Assembly (NCBI RefSeq): GCF_005876855.1
Contig: NZ_QLAE01000002.1
Span: forward strand, 62,001-126,000
Length of the DNA: 64,000 bases
DNA from: Stutzerimonas nosocomialis
GTDB lineage: Bacteria; Pseudomonadota; Gammaproteobacteria; Pseudomonadales; Pseudomonadaceae
Direction: 5' to 3'
Every line of letters starts with the position of its first letter. Positions within the stretch are counted from its first letter, which is position 1. Below are positions 17,278 through 28,783 of the stretch, in pieces. Below the pieces are notes generated by a model. The model had not been told where the DNA came from and searched no databases. It saw nothing but the letters and a program-made list of their open reading frames with translations. The position numbers and the translations under genes were made by a program.

Positions 17278-18654
17278 TCAGACGGTGTGCAGGTACCAGT
17301 TGTACTCGAGGTCGGAGATCGAGTGCTCGAACTCGGCCAGCTCGCTCTCCTTGCAGGCGACGAAGATGTCGATGTAGTCGGGGCTGATGTAGCGGGCCAT
17401 GACTTCGCTGTCGTCCAGCTGGCGCAGCGCATCGCGCAGGTTGGTCGGCAGGCTCGGCTCGACCTGCTCGTAGGAGTTGCCCTCGATCGGGTCGTCCGGC
17501 TCGATCTGGTTGGTCAGGCCGTGATGGATGCCGGCCAGGACGCCGGCCAGAAGCAGGTAGGGGTTGGCGTCGGCGCCGGCCACCCGGTGTTCGATGCGCA
17601 CCGCGTCGGGGCTGTCGGTGGGGATGCGCAGGGCCACGGTGCGGTTGTCCAGACCCCAGCTCGGGGTGTTCGGCACGTAGAACTGGGCGCCGAAGCGGCG
17701 GTACGAATTCACGTTCGGGCAAAGGAAGGCCATCGAGGCCGACATGGTCTCCTGGAGCCCGCCGATAGCATGGCGCAGGCGGGCGTTTTCCAGCGGCTCC
17801 TCGCCGGCGAAAATATTGTTTCCGTCCTTGTCGAGGATGGAAATGTGCACGTGCAGCCCATTGCCGGCCTGGCCGGGGTAGGGCTTGGCCATGAAGGTGG
17901 AGTCCATCTCGTGGTCGTAGGCGATGTTCTTGATCAGCCGCTTGAGCAGGACCGCGTAGTCGCAGGCCTTGATCGGGTCGGCGACGTGATGGAGGTTGAC
18001 CTCGAACTGCGCCGGCGCGCTTTCCTTGACGATGGCATCGGCCGGGATGCCCTGCTCCTTGGCGCCTTCGAGCACGTCCTGCAGGCAGTCGACGTACTCG
18101 TCCAGGTCGTCGATCAGGTAGACCTGGGTCGACACCGGGCGCTTGCCCGAGATCGGCGAGCGCGGCGGCTGCGGACGGCCGTTCACGTTCTCCTGGTCGA
18201 TCAGGTAGAACTCCAGTTCGAATGCGGCGCAGATGGTCAGGCCCAGTTCGTCGAAGCGCGCCACGACCTGGCGCAGCACCTCGCGCGGGTCGGCGAAGAA
18301 CGGCGAGCCGTCGCGCTCGTGCATGGTCATCAGCAGCTGGGCGGTGGGGCGCTTCTGCCAGGGTTCCTTGGACAGGGTGTTGGGGATCGGGAAGCAGGTC
18401 CGGTCCGCATCGCCCATGTCCAGGCCGAGCCCGGTGCTTTCCACGGTGATGCCGTTGATGTCGAGTGCGAACAGCGAGGCGGGGAGGTTGATGCCCTTTT
18501 CATACACCTTGTGCAGGCTGGCGCGCTCGATGCGCTTGCCCCGGACGACCCCGTTCATGTCGGCGATCAACAGATCGACGTAGAGGATTTCCGGATGTTC
18601 CTTGAGAAATGCGTTCGCTTCGTTGAGCTGAACGGCACGCGGCTGGGAAGCCAT
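17278..18654 (-). CDS. spuI: Gamma-glutamylpolyamine synthetase (glutamine synthetase family)
   Basis: SpuI/PauA-type enzymes use ATP to join glutamate to putrescine or another polyamine, the first step of the gamma-glutamylation route. The 458-residue protein has a short GS beta-grasp N-domain (about 25-120) and the GS catalytic domain with AFELEFYLI, GLHVHISI and RVAGADANPYLLLAG. Length fits the family; true GlnA is usually about 470 residues and differs at these motifs. It faces away from spuA across a 234-bp promoter region, exactly as spuI does in P. aeruginosa. The cytoplasmic product acts on substrate brought in by SpuDEFGH. Confidence 0.92.
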   Translation of the reverse strand: MASQPRAVQLNEANAFLKEHPEILYVDLLIADMNGVVRGKRIERASLHKVYEKGINLPASLFALDINGITVESTGLGLDMGDADRTCFPIPNTLSKEPWQKRPTAQLLMTMHERDGSPFFADPREVLRQVVARFDELGLTICAAFELEFYLIDQENVNGRPQPPRSPISGKRPVSTQVYLIDDLDEYVDCLQDVLEGAKEQGIPADAIVKESAPAQFEVNLHHVADPIKACDYAVLLKRLIKNIAYDHEMDSTFMAKPYPGQAGNGLHVHISILDKDGNNIFAGEEPLENARLRHAIGGLQETMSASMAFLCPNVNSYRRFGAQFYVPNTPSWGLDNRTVALRIPTDSPDAVRIEHRVAGADANPYLLLAGVLAGIHHGLTNQIEPDDPIEGNSYEQVEPSLPTNLRDALRQLDDSEVMARYISPDYIDIFVACKESELAEFEHSISDLEYNWYLHTV

Positions 18655-18821
18655 GATGAAGCACCTTAATTGTTAAAAATTTCAATCATCAAACGTCCTG
18701 CCCGGAGTCAATCGAAAAGCCAGGCCAGTGTCAATAGTAGCGCCGGGAGGCTCCGTGCGGCCTGCGCAGGCCCGTTTGACGGCCTGCGGTCGGCGCCCGT
18801 GTTCAGGGAATCGGCAAGCTA

Positions 18822-18850
18822 TTGTCTAAAAAAATGAACAAGGCTACTCT
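18822..18850 (+). promoter_or_regulatory. spuA promoter region with a PuuR-like box
   Basis: TTGTCT (18822-18827) and TACTCT (18845-18850) have a 17-bp spacer, a moderate sigma-70 match. Inside it, CTAAAAAAATGAACA (18826-18840) matches 11 of 15 positions of the E. coli PuuR box as I recall it (AAAATATAATGAACA), including the last eight bases. Pseudomonas PauR is a PuuR-like polyamine repressor, so this is a plausible operator. On the spuI side, two TTGAC[AT] hexamers (minus strand) occur about 24 bp apart. Confidence 0.42.
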
Positions 18851-18888
18851 CGATCAAGACCCCCACGACCAGACAGATGTGTGTCCTT

Positions 18889-19629
18889 ATGTCTCGCTTG
18901 CCGCTGATCGGCGTATGCGCCTGCACCAAACAGATCGGTCACCATCCATTCCACATCGCTGGCGACAAGTACCTGCGGGCGGCCTCCATCGCCGGGCTGC
19001 CACTGGTGATTCCGGCGCTCGGCGAGGCGCTCGACCAGGCCACCCTGCTCGAGCAGTTCGACGGCCTGCTGTTCACCGGTTCGCCGTCCAACGTCGAGCC
19101 TCATCATTATAGTGGGCCGGCGAGCGAGCCCGGCACGCACCACGATCCCCAGCGCGATGCCACCACCCTGCCGCTGATCCGCGCGGCGATCGACGCCGGC
19201 ATCCCGGTGTTCGGCATCTGCCGCGGCTTCCAGGAAATGAACGTTGCCTTTGGTGGCAGCCTGCACCAGAAGGTTCACGAAGTCGGCGCTTATGGCGATC
19301 ACCGCGAGCGCCCGGACGATCCGGTGGAGGTGCAGTACGGCCTGAGCCATCCGCTGCACATCCAGCCGGGAGGCCTGCTGGCCGGGCTGCTGCCCGCGCG
19401 GATCGAGGTCAACTCCGTGCACGGCCAGGGGGTCGAACGCCTGGGCCAGGGCCTGCGCATCGAGGCGCTGGCACCGGACGGGCTGATCGAGGCCTTCTCC
19501 GTCGAGGGCGCGCGTTTCGCCCTGGGCGTCCAGTGGCACCCCGAATGGAAGGTGCATGAAAACCCGCATTACCTGGCGCTGTTCCAGGCCTTCGCCGAGG
19601 CCTGCCGGGAGCACGCGAGCCATCGCTGA
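18889..19629 (+). CDS. spuA: Gamma-glutamyl-GABA hydrolase (class I glutamine amidotransferase family)
   Basis: SpuA/PuuD hydrolyses gamma-glutamyl-GABA to glutamate and GABA in the cytoplasm. The 246-residue protein shows the cysteine-nucleophile elbow GICRGFQEMN (about 108-117) and the His-Glu pair in VQWHPEW (about 209-215). I prefer ATG 18889 (MSRLPLIGVCACTKQ), which matches family N-termini, over ATG 18877, which adds four residues; neither has a clear ribosome site. It is the first gene of the spu operon, followed 42 bp later by a second glutamylpolyamine synthetase. Confidence 0.9.
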   Translation: MSRLPLIGVCACTKQIGHHPFHIAGDKYLRAASIAGLPLVIPALGEALDQATLLEQFDGLLFTGSPSNVEPHHYSGPASEPGTHHDPQRDATTLPLIRAAIDAGIPVFGICRGFQEMNVAFGGSLHQKVHEVGAYGDHRERPDDPVEVQYGLSHPLHIQPGGLLAGLLPARIEVNSVHGQGVERLGQGLRIEALAPDGLIEAFSVEGARFALGVQWHPEWKVHENPHYLALFQAFAEACREHASHR

Positions 19630-19671
19630 CCGTACCCCTCGCGGCGGTCGTTCCATCAACCTGAGGTCGTT

Positions 19672-21030
19672 ATGACTACCAAGCTCGACCAGCTCACGGG
19701 CTGGCTGAAAGAACGCAAGATCACCGAAGTCGAATGCCTGATCAGCGACCTGACCGGCATCGCGCGGGGCAAGATTTCCCCGACCAACAAGTTCCTCGAC
19801 GAAAAGGGCATGCGCCTGCCCGAGAGCGTGCTGCTGCAGACCGTCACCGGCGACTACGTCGAGGACGATATCTACTACGAGCTGCTCGACCCGGCCGACA
19901 TCGACATGTTCTGCCGGCCCGACCCCAACGCCGTGTTCCTCGTGCCCTGGGCCATCGAGCCCACCGCCCAGGTGATCCACGACACCTACGACAAGATGGG
20001 CAACCCCATCGAACTGTCGCCGCGCAACATCCTCAAGAAAGTGCTGAAGATGTACGCCGACAAGGGCTGGCAGCCCATCGTCGCGCCGGAGATGGAGTTC
20101 TACCTGACCAAGCGCTGCGAGGACCCGGACCTGCCGTTCCAGCCGCCGGTCGGCCGCTCGGGCCGGCAGGAAACCGGGCGCCAGTCGTTCTCCATCGATG
20201 CGGCCAACGAGTTCGATCCGCTGTTCGAGGACATGTACGACTGGTGCGAGGCCCAGGGCCTGGACCTCGATACGCTGATCCACGAGGAAGGCACCGCGCA
20301 GATGGAAATCAATTTCCGTCACGGCGAGGCGCTGCACCTGGCCGACCAGATCCTGGTGTTCAAGCGGACCATGCGCGAGGCCGCGCTCAAGCACAACGTC
20401 GCCGCCACCTTCATGGCCAAGCCGATGACCGGCGAGCCGGGCAGCGCCATGCACCTGCACCAGAGCGTCATCGACCTGGAAACCGGGCGCAACATCTTCT
20501 CCAGCCCCGACGGCTCCATGAGCCAGCTGTTCCTGCACCACGTCGGCGGCCTGCAGAAGTACATCCCCGAGCTGCTGCCGATGTTCGCGCCCAACGTCAA
20601 TTCGTTCCGCCGTTTCCTGCCCGACACCTCGGCGCCGGTGAACGTCGAATGGGGCGAGGAGAACCGCACCGTCGGCCTGCGCGTGCCCGATTCCGATCCG
20701 CAGAACCGCCGCGTCGAGAACCGCCTGGCCGGTGCCGATGCCAACCCTTACCTGGCGATCGCCGCGAGCCTGCTGTGCGGCTACATCGGCATGGTCGAGG
20801 AGCTGACCCCCAGCCAGCCGGTCAAGGGCCGCGGTTACGAGCGCCGCAACCTGCGCCTGCCGTTGACCCTGGAGACGGCGCTGGAGCGCATGGAAAGCTG
20901 TCGCCAGCTGGAAAAGTACCTGAGCCCCAAGTTCATCACCGGCTACGTCGCGGTCAAGCGCGCCGAGCAGGAGAACTACCACCGGGTGATCAGCTCCTGG
21001 GAGCGCGAGTTCCTGATGCTATCGGTCTGA
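19672..21030 (+). CDS. spuB: Gamma-glutamylpolyamine synthetase (glutamine synthetase family)
   Basis: The 452-residue protein is a second GS-family ligase, distinct in sequence from spuI. Landmarks are PEMEFYLT (about 142), AMHLHQSV (about 260) and RLAGADANPYLAIA (about 352). It glutamylates a polyamine or monoamine with ATP; the P. aeruginosa paralogues divide putrescine, cadaverine, diaminopropane and spermidine among themselves, and the preference here is unknown. The position directly after spuA matches P. aeruginosa spuB. A repeat-rich gap of 136 bp separates it from spuC. Confidence 0.9.
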   Translation: MTTKLDQLTGWLKERKITEVECLISDLTGIARGKISPTNKFLDEKGMRLPESVLLQTVTGDYVEDDIYYELLDPADIDMFCRPDPNAVFLVPWAIEPTAQVIHDTYDKMGNPIELSPRNILKKVLKMYADKGWQPIVAPEMEFYLTKRCEDPDLPFQPPVGRSGRQETGRQSFSIDAANEFDPLFEDMYDWCEAQGLDLDTLIHEEGTAQMEINFRHGEALHLADQILVFKRTMREAALKHNVAATFMAKPMTGEPGSAMHLHQSVIDLETGRNIFSSPDGSMSQLFLHHVGGLQKYIPELLPMFAPNVNSFRRFLPDTSAPVNVEWGEENRTVGLRVPDSDPQNRRVENRLAGADANPYLAIAASLLCGYIGMVEELTPSQPVKGRGYERRNLRLPLTLETALERMESCRQLEKYLSPKFITGYVAVKRAEQENYHRVISSWEREFLMLSV

Positions 21031-21036
21031 GAAAGG

Positions 21037-21136
21037 AGCTTCGAGCGGCAAGCTTCAAGCGTAGGGTGGATGGCGCTTTCCCCATCCACCGATAAAGCAC
21101 AACAGCCGGGGTGGATGACGCTTTTCTTCATCCACC
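21037..21136. repeat. Tandem REP-like hairpins between spuB and spuC
   Basis: Two related hairpins lie in tandem: GGTGGATGG-CGCTTTCC-CCATCCACC (21065-21090) and GGTGGATGA-CGCTTTTCT-TCATCCACC (21110-21136), each with 9-bp arms. They follow AGCTTCGAGC/AGCTTCAAGC repeats at 21037-21060. Repeats of this family are common between genes in Stutzerimonas-type genomes. Inside an operon they may stabilise or terminate mRNA. Confidence 0.75.
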
Positions 21137-21166
21137 GTCAACGCACCAACGACCTCGAGGTGATCG

Positions 21167-22525
21167 ATGAGCGATACGCAAACCCAGCAATGGCAAGCCA
21201 TGAGCCGCGACCACCATCTGCCGCCGTTCAGCGACTACAAGGCGCTCAACGCCCGTGGCGCGCGGATCATCACCAAGGCCTCCGGCGTCTACCTGTGGGA
21301 CAGCGAGGGCAACAAGATCCTCGATGCCATGGCCGGGCTGTGGTGCGTCAACGTCGGTTACGGCCGCGAAGAGCTGGTCGAGGCGGCCAGCCGGCAGATG
21401 CGCGAGCTGCCCTACTACAACCTGTTCTTCCAGACCGCCCACCCGCCGGCCCTCGCCTTGGCCAAGGCGATCGCCGACATCGCGCCGGCCGGCATGAACC
21501 ACGTGTTCTTCACCGGTTCGGGCTCCGAAGCCAACGACACCGTGCTGCGCATGGTGCGCCATTACTGGGCAATCAAGGGCCAGCCGGAGAAGAAAGTGGT
21601 CATCGGCCGCTGGAACGGCTACCACGGCTCCACTGTCGCCGGCGCCAGCCTCGGCGGGATGAAGGCGATGCACGGGCAGGGCGATTTCCCGATTCCGGGC
21701 ATCGAGCACATCGACCAGCCCTACTGGTTCGGCGAGGGCGGCGACCTGGACCCGGACGCCTTCGGCGTGCAGGTGGCCGGGCAGCTCGAACGCAAGATCC
21801 TCGAGGTCGGCGAGGACAAGGTGGCGGCCTTCATCGCCGAGCCGATCCAGGGCGCGGGCGGGGTGATCATTCCGCCGTACAGCTACTGGCCCAAGGTGCG
21901 CGAGATCCTCGACCGCTATGACATCCTGCTGGTCGCCGACGAGGTGATCTGCGGCTTCGGCCGTACCGGCGAGTGGTTCGGCAGCGACTATTTCGGCAAC
22001 GCGCCGGACCTGATGCCGATCGCCAAGGGCCTGACCTCCGGGTACGTGCCCATGGGCGGCGTGGTGGTGCGCGACGAAGTGGTGCACACCCTCAACGAGG
22101 GCGGCGAGTTCTACCACGGCTTCACCTATTCCGGGCATCCGGTGGCGGCCGCGGTGGCGCTGGAAAACATCCGCATCCTGCGCGATGAGCGCATCGTCGA
22201 GCGGGTGAAGGCGCACACGGCACCCTATTTGCAAAAGCGCTGGGCGGAACTGGCGGAACATCCGCTGGTGGGGGAGGCACGTGGCGTCGGCATGCTCGGC
22301 GCGCTCGAGCTGGTGAAGGACAAGAAGACCCGCGAGCGTTTCACCGACCAGGGCGTCGGCCTGCGCTGCCGCGATCACTGCTTCGACAACGGGCTGGTGA
22401 TGCGCGCGGTCGGCGACACCATGATCATTTCGCCGCCGCTGGTGATCGGCACCGACGAAATCGACGAGCTGCTGGACAAGGTTCGCCGTTGTCTGGATCT
22501 GACGGCCAGGGACATGCGGGCCTGA
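21167..22525 (+). CDS. spuC: Putrescine-pyruvate aminotransferase (class III)
   Basis: SpuC transfers an amino group from putrescine (and related polyamines) to pyruvate, the transamination route to 4-aminobutyraldehyde and GABA. The 452-residue PLP enzyme has GSGSEANDT (about 118-126, phosphate binding), LLVADEVICGFGRTG (Asp binding the pyridine nitrogen) and the PLP lysine in MPIAKGLTSGY (about 288). Length and gene position match P. aeruginosa spuC. Beta-alanine and other omega-aminotransferases share the fold, but the operon settles the role. It acts in the cytoplasm. Confidence 0.92.
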   Translation: MSDTQTQQWQAMSRDHHLPPFSDYKALNARGARIITKASGVYLWDSEGNKILDAMAGLWCVNVGYGREELVEAASRQMRELPYYNLFFQTAHPPALALAKAIADIAPAGMNHVFFTGSGSEANDTVLRMVRHYWAIKGQPEKKVVIGRWNGYHGSTVAGASLGGMKAMHGQGDFPIPGIEHIDQPYWFGEGGDLDPDAFGVQVAGQLERKILEVGEDKVAAFIAEPIQGAGGVIIPPYSYWPKVREILDRYDILLVADEVICGFGRTGEWFGSDYFGNAPDLMPIAKGLTSGYVPMGGVVVRDEVVHTLNEGGEFYHGFTYSGHPVAAAVALENIRILRDERIVERVKAHTAPYLQKRWAELAEHPLVGEARGVGMLGALELVKDKKTRERFTDQGVGLRCRDHCFDNGLVMRAVGDTMIISPPLVIGTDEIDELLDKVRRCLDLTARDMRA

Positions 22526-22563
22526 ACGCTGCGGATGGCGGCCGTTACGCAGCCTTTTGTAGC

Positions 22564-23779
<1,216 letters not shown>

Positions 23780-23786
23780 GCCATGC

Positions 23787-23850
23787 CGACTCCGGTCCTG
23801 TGCCCCGCCGGAGTCGCTCCGGGGTGGCGGTCGCGCCTTGCGGCCGCCAC
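23787..23850 (+). terminator. Two hairpins between spuD and spuE
   Basis: CGACTCCGG/CCGGAGTCG (23787-23816) and GTGGCGG/CCGCCAC (23824-23850) follow the spuD stop. No U tract is present. They probably attenuate transcription or protect the spuD mRNA end. Confidence 0.55.
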
Positions 23851-23961
23851 GCCTCCCCTGATTCGCCACCCCATTACGACACGCTGTTGCCCTTTGCGGG
23901 CGACAACAGTTGATTTTTCGAGGTTTTTCCAATAAACAGCCCGCCTTTGCCCGCCGGGTGA

Positions 23962-25080
<1,119 letters not shown>

Positions 25081-25115
25081 GTCCCGACGCTGTGCCCGGC
25101 GCAGCTCGGTAGCCG

Positions 25116-25133
25116 CCCAGCCTGCTGGCTGGG
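25116..25133 (+). terminator. Intrinsic-type attenuator between spuE and spuF
   Basis: CCCAGCC-TGCT-GGCTGGG gives a 7-bp stem with a tetraloop, followed two bases later by AATTTTCC. The short U run makes this the most terminator-like of the spu intergenic structures. Partial read-through would favour binding protein over spuFGH. Confidence 0.6.
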
Positions 25134-25161
25134 CCAATTTTCCATCTTCGGGAGTTCGCGC

Positions 25162-26313
25162 ATGGCCGTAGCCTCCAGCGCCTACAAGAAAGCCCTCAGT
25201 GGCGAGAGCAAAAGCAAGCAGGTGCTGCTCAAGATCGACCGCGTCACCAAGAAGTTCGACGAGACGGTGGCGGTCGACGATGTCTCCCTGAACATTCACC
25301 AGGGCGAGATCTTCGCCCTGCTGGGAGGGTCGGGCTCCGGCAAGTCGACGCTGCTGCGCATGCTCGCCGGCTTCGAGCGGCCCACCGAGGGGCGCATCTT
25401 CCTCGACGGCCAGGACATCACCGACCTGCCGCCCTACGAGCGGCCGATCAACATGATGTTCCAGTCCTATGCGCTGTTCCCGCACATGACGGTGGAGCAG
25501 AACATCGCCTTCGGCCTCAAGCAGGACAAGCTGCCCAAGGCCGAGGTGGAAGAACGCGTGGCCGAGATGCTCAAGCTGGTGCAGATGAGCCAGTACGCCA
25601 AGCGCAAGCCGCACCAGCTGTCCGGTGGCCAGCGCCAGCGCGTCGCCCTGGCCCGTTCGCTGGCCAAGCGTCCCAAGCTGCTGCTGCTCGACGAGCCGAT
25701 GGGCGCGCTGGACAAGAAGCTGCGCTCGCAGATGCAGCTGGAGCTGGTGCAGATCATCGAGCGGGTCGGCGTGACCTGCGTGATGGTGACCCACGACCAG
25801 GAAGAGGCCATGACCATGGCCGAGCGCATCGCCATCATGCACCTGGGCTGGATCGCCCAGGTCGGCAGCCCGATGGACATCTACGAGACGCCCGCGAGCC
25901 GGCTGGTCGCCGAGTTCATCGGCAACGTCAACCTGTTCGACGGCGAGCTGGTCGAGGACCTCGAGGACCACGCGATCATCGCCTGCCCGGGCCTGGATAA
26001 TCCGATCTACGTCGGCCACGGCATCAGCACCCGCGCCGAAGACAAGCGCATCACCTACGCCCTGCGCCCGGAAAAGCTGCTGATCGGCACCGAGTTGCCG
26101 GAACTGCAGCGCCCCGGCTACAACTGGGCCCGCGGCGTGGTGCACGACATCGCCTATCTGGGCGGCCATTCGGTCTACTACATCCGGCTGTCCTCCGGCG
26201 GCATCGTCCAGGCATTCCTGGCCAATTCCGAGCGCCACGTGAAATGGCCGACCTGGGAGGAGGAGGTGTACGTGTACTGGTGGGACGACAGCGGCGTGGT
26301 GCTGCAGGCATGA
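25162..26313 (+). CDS. spuF: Polyamine ABC transporter ATP-binding protein
   Basis: This is the 383-residue PotA/PotG-type ATPase that powers SpuDEFGH uptake at the inner face of the membrane. Motifs are Walker [10 protein letters not shown] (about 55), signature [15 protein letters not shown] (about 153), Walker [13 protein letters not shown] and switch His in VTHDQEE. A C-terminal TOBE-type regulatory domain occupies about 280-383. Its stop overlaps the spuG start (ATGA). An upstream gap of 81 bp holds the attenuator. Confidence 0.94.
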   Translation: MAVASSAYKKALSGESKSKQVLLKIDRVTKKFDETVAVDDVSLNIHQGEIFALLGGSGSGKSTLLRMLAGFERPTEGRIFLDGQDITDLPPYERPINMMFQSYALFPHMTVEQNIAFGLKQDKLPKAEVEERVAEMLKLVQMSQYAKRKPHQLSGGQRQRVALARSLAKRPKLLLLDEPMGALDKKLRSQMQLELVQIIERVGVTCVMVTHDQEEAMTMAERIAIMHLGWIAQVGSPMDIYETPASRLVAEFIGNVNLFDGELVEDLEDHAIIACPGLDNPIYVGHGISTRAEDKRITYALRPEKLLIGTELPELQRPGYNWARGVVHDIAYLGGHSVYYIRLSSGGIVQAFLANSERHVKWPTWEEEVYVYWWDDSGVVLQA

Positions 26314-27206
26314 GCCGGGTCCGGATGAACAACGGGCGCCGCCTGGTCATCGGCATTCCCTTCGTCTGGCTGATGCTGTTCTTCCTGCTGCCCTTCGTCA
26401 TCGTACTGAAGATCAGCTTTGCCGAAGCCGACGTCGCCATCCCGCCCTATACCGACATCTTCAGCTACGCCGAGCAGCAGCTGCAGGTGGTCATCAACCT
26501 GGGCAACTACATCTTCCTCAGCGAAGACCAGCTCTACCTGGCGGCCTATGCCGGTTCGCTGAAGATCGCCTTCGTCAGCACCCTGCTGTGCCTGCTGATC
26601 GGCTATCCGATGGCCTACGCCATCGCCCGCGCGCGCAAGGATCTGCAGACCGTCCTGCTGCTGCTGATCATGATGCCCACCTGGACCGCGATCCTGATCC
26701 GCGTCTACGCCTGGATGGGCATCCTCAGCAGCAACGGCATCCTCAACGGGCTGCTGCAGGGGCTGGGGCTGATCGATGCGCCGCTGCAGATCCTCAACAC
26801 CGACACCGCGGTATACATCGGCGTGGTCTATTCCTACCTGCCGTTCATGATCCTGCCGCTCTACGCCAACCTGGTTAAGCACGACCCGAGCCTGCTGGAG
26901 GCGGCGTCCGATCTTGGCGCGCGCAATCTCTCCAGCTTCTGGAAGATCACCGTGCCGCTGTCGAAGAACGGCATCATCGCCGGCTGCATGCTGGTGTTCA
27001 TCCCGGTGGTGGGCGAGTTCGTGATCCCGGAGCTGCTCGGCGGACCGGAGACGCTGATGATCGGCAAGGTGCTCTGGCAGGAGTTCTTCAACAACCGCGA
27101 CTGGCCGGTGGCTTCGGCCCTGGCGGTGGTGATGCTGGCCCTGCTGCTGATCCCGATCATCCTGTTCAACCGCAACCAGGCGCGGGCGCTGGAGGGCAAG
27201 CTATGA
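26310..27206 (+). CDS. spuG: Polyamine ABC transporter permease
   Basis: The 298-residue PotH-type permease has about six hydrophobic spans (first: RLVIGIPFVWLMLFFLLPFV, positions 11-30) and the EAA loop LLEAASDLGARNLSSFWKI (about 205-223), which contacts the ATPase. The start is ATG 26310, overlapping the spuF stop; translation upstream of it reads only antisense-like spuF sequence. It pairs with spuH in the membrane channel for putrescine and spermidine. Confidence 0.93.
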   Translation: MSRVRMNNGRRLVIGIPFVWLMLFFLLPFVIVLKISFAEADVAIPPYTDIFSYAEQQLQVVINLGNYIFLSEDQLYLAAYAGSLKIAFVSTLLCLLIGYPMAYAIARARKDLQTVLLLLIMMPTWTAILIRVYAWMGILSSNGILNGLLQGLGLIDAPLQILNTDTAVYIGVVYSYLPFMILPLYANLVKHDPSLLEAASDLGARNLSSFWKITVPLSKNGIIAGCMLVFIPVVGEFVIPELLGGPETLMIGKVLWQEFFNNRDWPVASALAVVMLALLLIPIILFNRNQARALEGKL

Positions 27207-28102
27207 AACGCTACAGCTTCTCCAACCTGATCCTGGTGCTCGGCCTGCTGTTCATCTACCTGCCGATGGTGATCCTGGTCATCTACTCGTTCAACGCCTC
27301 GCGGCTGGTGACGGTGTGGGGCGGCTGGTCGACGCGGTGGTACGCCGGCCTGCTGGACAACAGCCAGCTGATGGGCGCAGTGATGCGCTCGCTGGAGGTG
27401 GCCTTCTACACGGCCATCGCGGCGGTGGCGCTGGGTACCATGGCCGCCTTCGTGCTGACCCGCATCCCCCGGTTTCGCGGACGCACGCTGTTCGGCGGCC
27501 TGGTGACCGCGCCGCTGGTGATGCCCGAGGTGATCACCGGCCTGTCGCTGCTGCTGCTGTTCGTGGCCATGGCCCAGCTGATCGGCTGGCCGGCCCAGCG
27601 GGGCCTGACCACCATCTGGATCGCCCACACCACCTTCTGCTCGGCCTACGTCGCGGTGGTGGTCTCGGCGCGGCTGCGCGAGCTGGACCTGTCCATCGAG
27701 GAAGCGGCCATGGACCTCGGTGCGCGGCCCTGGAAGGTGTTCTTCCTGATCACCGTGCCGATGATCGCGCCGTCGCTGGCGGCCGGCGGCATGCTCTCGT
27801 TCGCGCTCTCGCTGGACGACCTGGTGCTGGCGAGCTTCGTGTCCGGGCCGGGCTCAACCACCCTGCCGATGGAGATCTTCTCGGCGGTGCGCCTGGGCGT
27901 GAAACCGGAGATCAACGCGGTGGCGAGCCTGATCCTGCTGACCGTGTCGCTGGCGACCTTCCTCGCCTGGTTCATCACCCGGCGCGCCGACAAGCGCCGC
28001 GCACGGGCGATGCAGCAGGCCATGGACGACACCGGGACGCCGGGCTTTGGCCAGCCGATCGATAGCCGCAAGACGCTGACCCCGCCTCCCGCCCACAGCT
28101 GA
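27203..28102 (+). CDS. spuH: Polyamine ABC transporter permease
   Basis: This 299-residue PotI-type permease is the second channel half. It has about six membrane spans and the EAA loop EEAAMDLGARPWKVFFLITVP (core: AAMDLGARPW) near residue 170. The short, charged C-terminal tail (RRADKRRAR) is cytoplasmic. The start overlaps the spuG stop. It is the last gene of the spu operon and is followed by a strong terminator hairpin. Confidence 0.93.
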   Translation: MKRYSFSNLILVLGLLFIYLPMVILVIYSFNASRLVTVWGGWSTRWYAGLLDNSQLMGAVMRSLEVAFYTAIAAVALGTMAAFVLTRIPRFRGRTLFGGLVTAPLVMPEVITGLSLLLLFVAMAQLIGWPAQRGLTTIWIAHTTFCSAYVAVVVSARLRELDLSIEEAAMDLGARPWKVFFLITVPMIAPSLAAGGMLSFALSLDDLVLASFVSGPGSTTLPMEIFSAVRLGVKPEINAVASLILLTVSLATFLAWFITRRADKRRARAMQQAMDDTGTPGFGQPIDSRKTLTPPPAHS

Positions 28103-28112
28103 GGCTCGCGTT

Positions 28113-28139
28113 CAGCCCGGCGCAGCGCGCGCCGGGCTG
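28113..28139. terminator. Terminator between spuH and a convergent gene
   Basis: CAGCCCGGCGC (28113-28123) and GCGCCGGGCTG (28129-28139) form a perfect 11-bp stem with a 5-base loop between converging genes. It probably serves both strands. Confidence 0.7.
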
Positions 28140-28147
28140 GCCTGCGT

Positions 28148-28711
28148 TCAATCCTGCCAGTCGCAGAAACAGCCCACCGCCAGCGAATGGGTCGCCGCCA
28201 CCCGGCGACCCGCGGCCAGGGCCTCGATGATGGGCTCGACGAAGCTGTTGCTCGAATTGCACACCGCGCCTTCGCTGTAGGGCCCGACATAGGCCAGCCG
28301 GCCGCTGCGGTCCCAGATCGCCACGGCGGGGCTTGCCGGCAGATCCTGCGCGCCGGACAGCGAGGCGAGCGGCTCCAGCCGCGCCAGCGGCTGCGGCAGG
28401 CGACCGGTGCTGCCGGGTTTCTGCACGACATGGAAGGACACGCCCTGGCCGGCGTAGCGCCCGATGAGTTCGGCCAGATGCTGCTGGTTGCCGACGTTGC
28501 ACGGGCAGGCCGGGTCCCAGAAATGCACCACCCGGATTTCCCCGGAACCGGCCAGCGCTGTGGGCAGCGCCAGGCTTTCGCCGGAAAACACCGCGGTGTG
28601 CTCGAAGGGGCGCAGGTAGCGCGCCTGGAACCACCAGAACGCCAGGAGCATGGCGATGACCCAGAGAATGCCGACGAGACCGACCAGCAGGTATTTGTTG
28701 CGTAAGGACAT
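28148..28711 (-). CDS. Membrane-anchored thioredoxin-like protein (DUF6436-like)
   Basis: The 187-residue protein has one N-terminal membrane span (about 7-27: LLVGLVGILWVIAMLLAFWW) and a periplasmic thioredoxin-like domain. HFWDPACPCN (about 65) has the Cys-Pro-Cys arrangement in the place of a CXXC active site, and a cis-Pro-type segment PASPAVAIWD follows near 125. Four further Cys occur near the C-terminus (VCNSSN and GCFCDW). Proteins like this are common in Pseudomonas as DUF6436. A redox role is likely; its partner is unknown. It is divergent from the hydrolase gene at 28784. Confidence 0.75.
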   Translation of the reverse strand: MSLRNKYLLVGLVGILWVIAMLLAFWWFQARYLRPFEHTAVFSGESLALPTALAGSGEIRVVHFWDPACPCNVGNQQHLAELIGRYAGQGVSFHVVQKPGSTGRLPQPLARLEPLASLSGAQDLPASPAVAIWDRSGRLAYVGPYSEGAVCNSSNSFVEPIIEALAAGRRVAATHSLAVGCFCDWQD

Positions 28712-28783
28712 GACGACGCTCGTTCGACGGTTTCTCAGCTTGCCACGCCGTGGCGCAGAGCAGAATATCCTGCCCGCTCACGT

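Noticed and set aside
17278-18654. Housekeeping glutamine synthetase GlnA
   Set aside because: Gene order and motifs match glutamylpolyamine synthetases of the spu/puu pathways; no ntr genes are adjacent.
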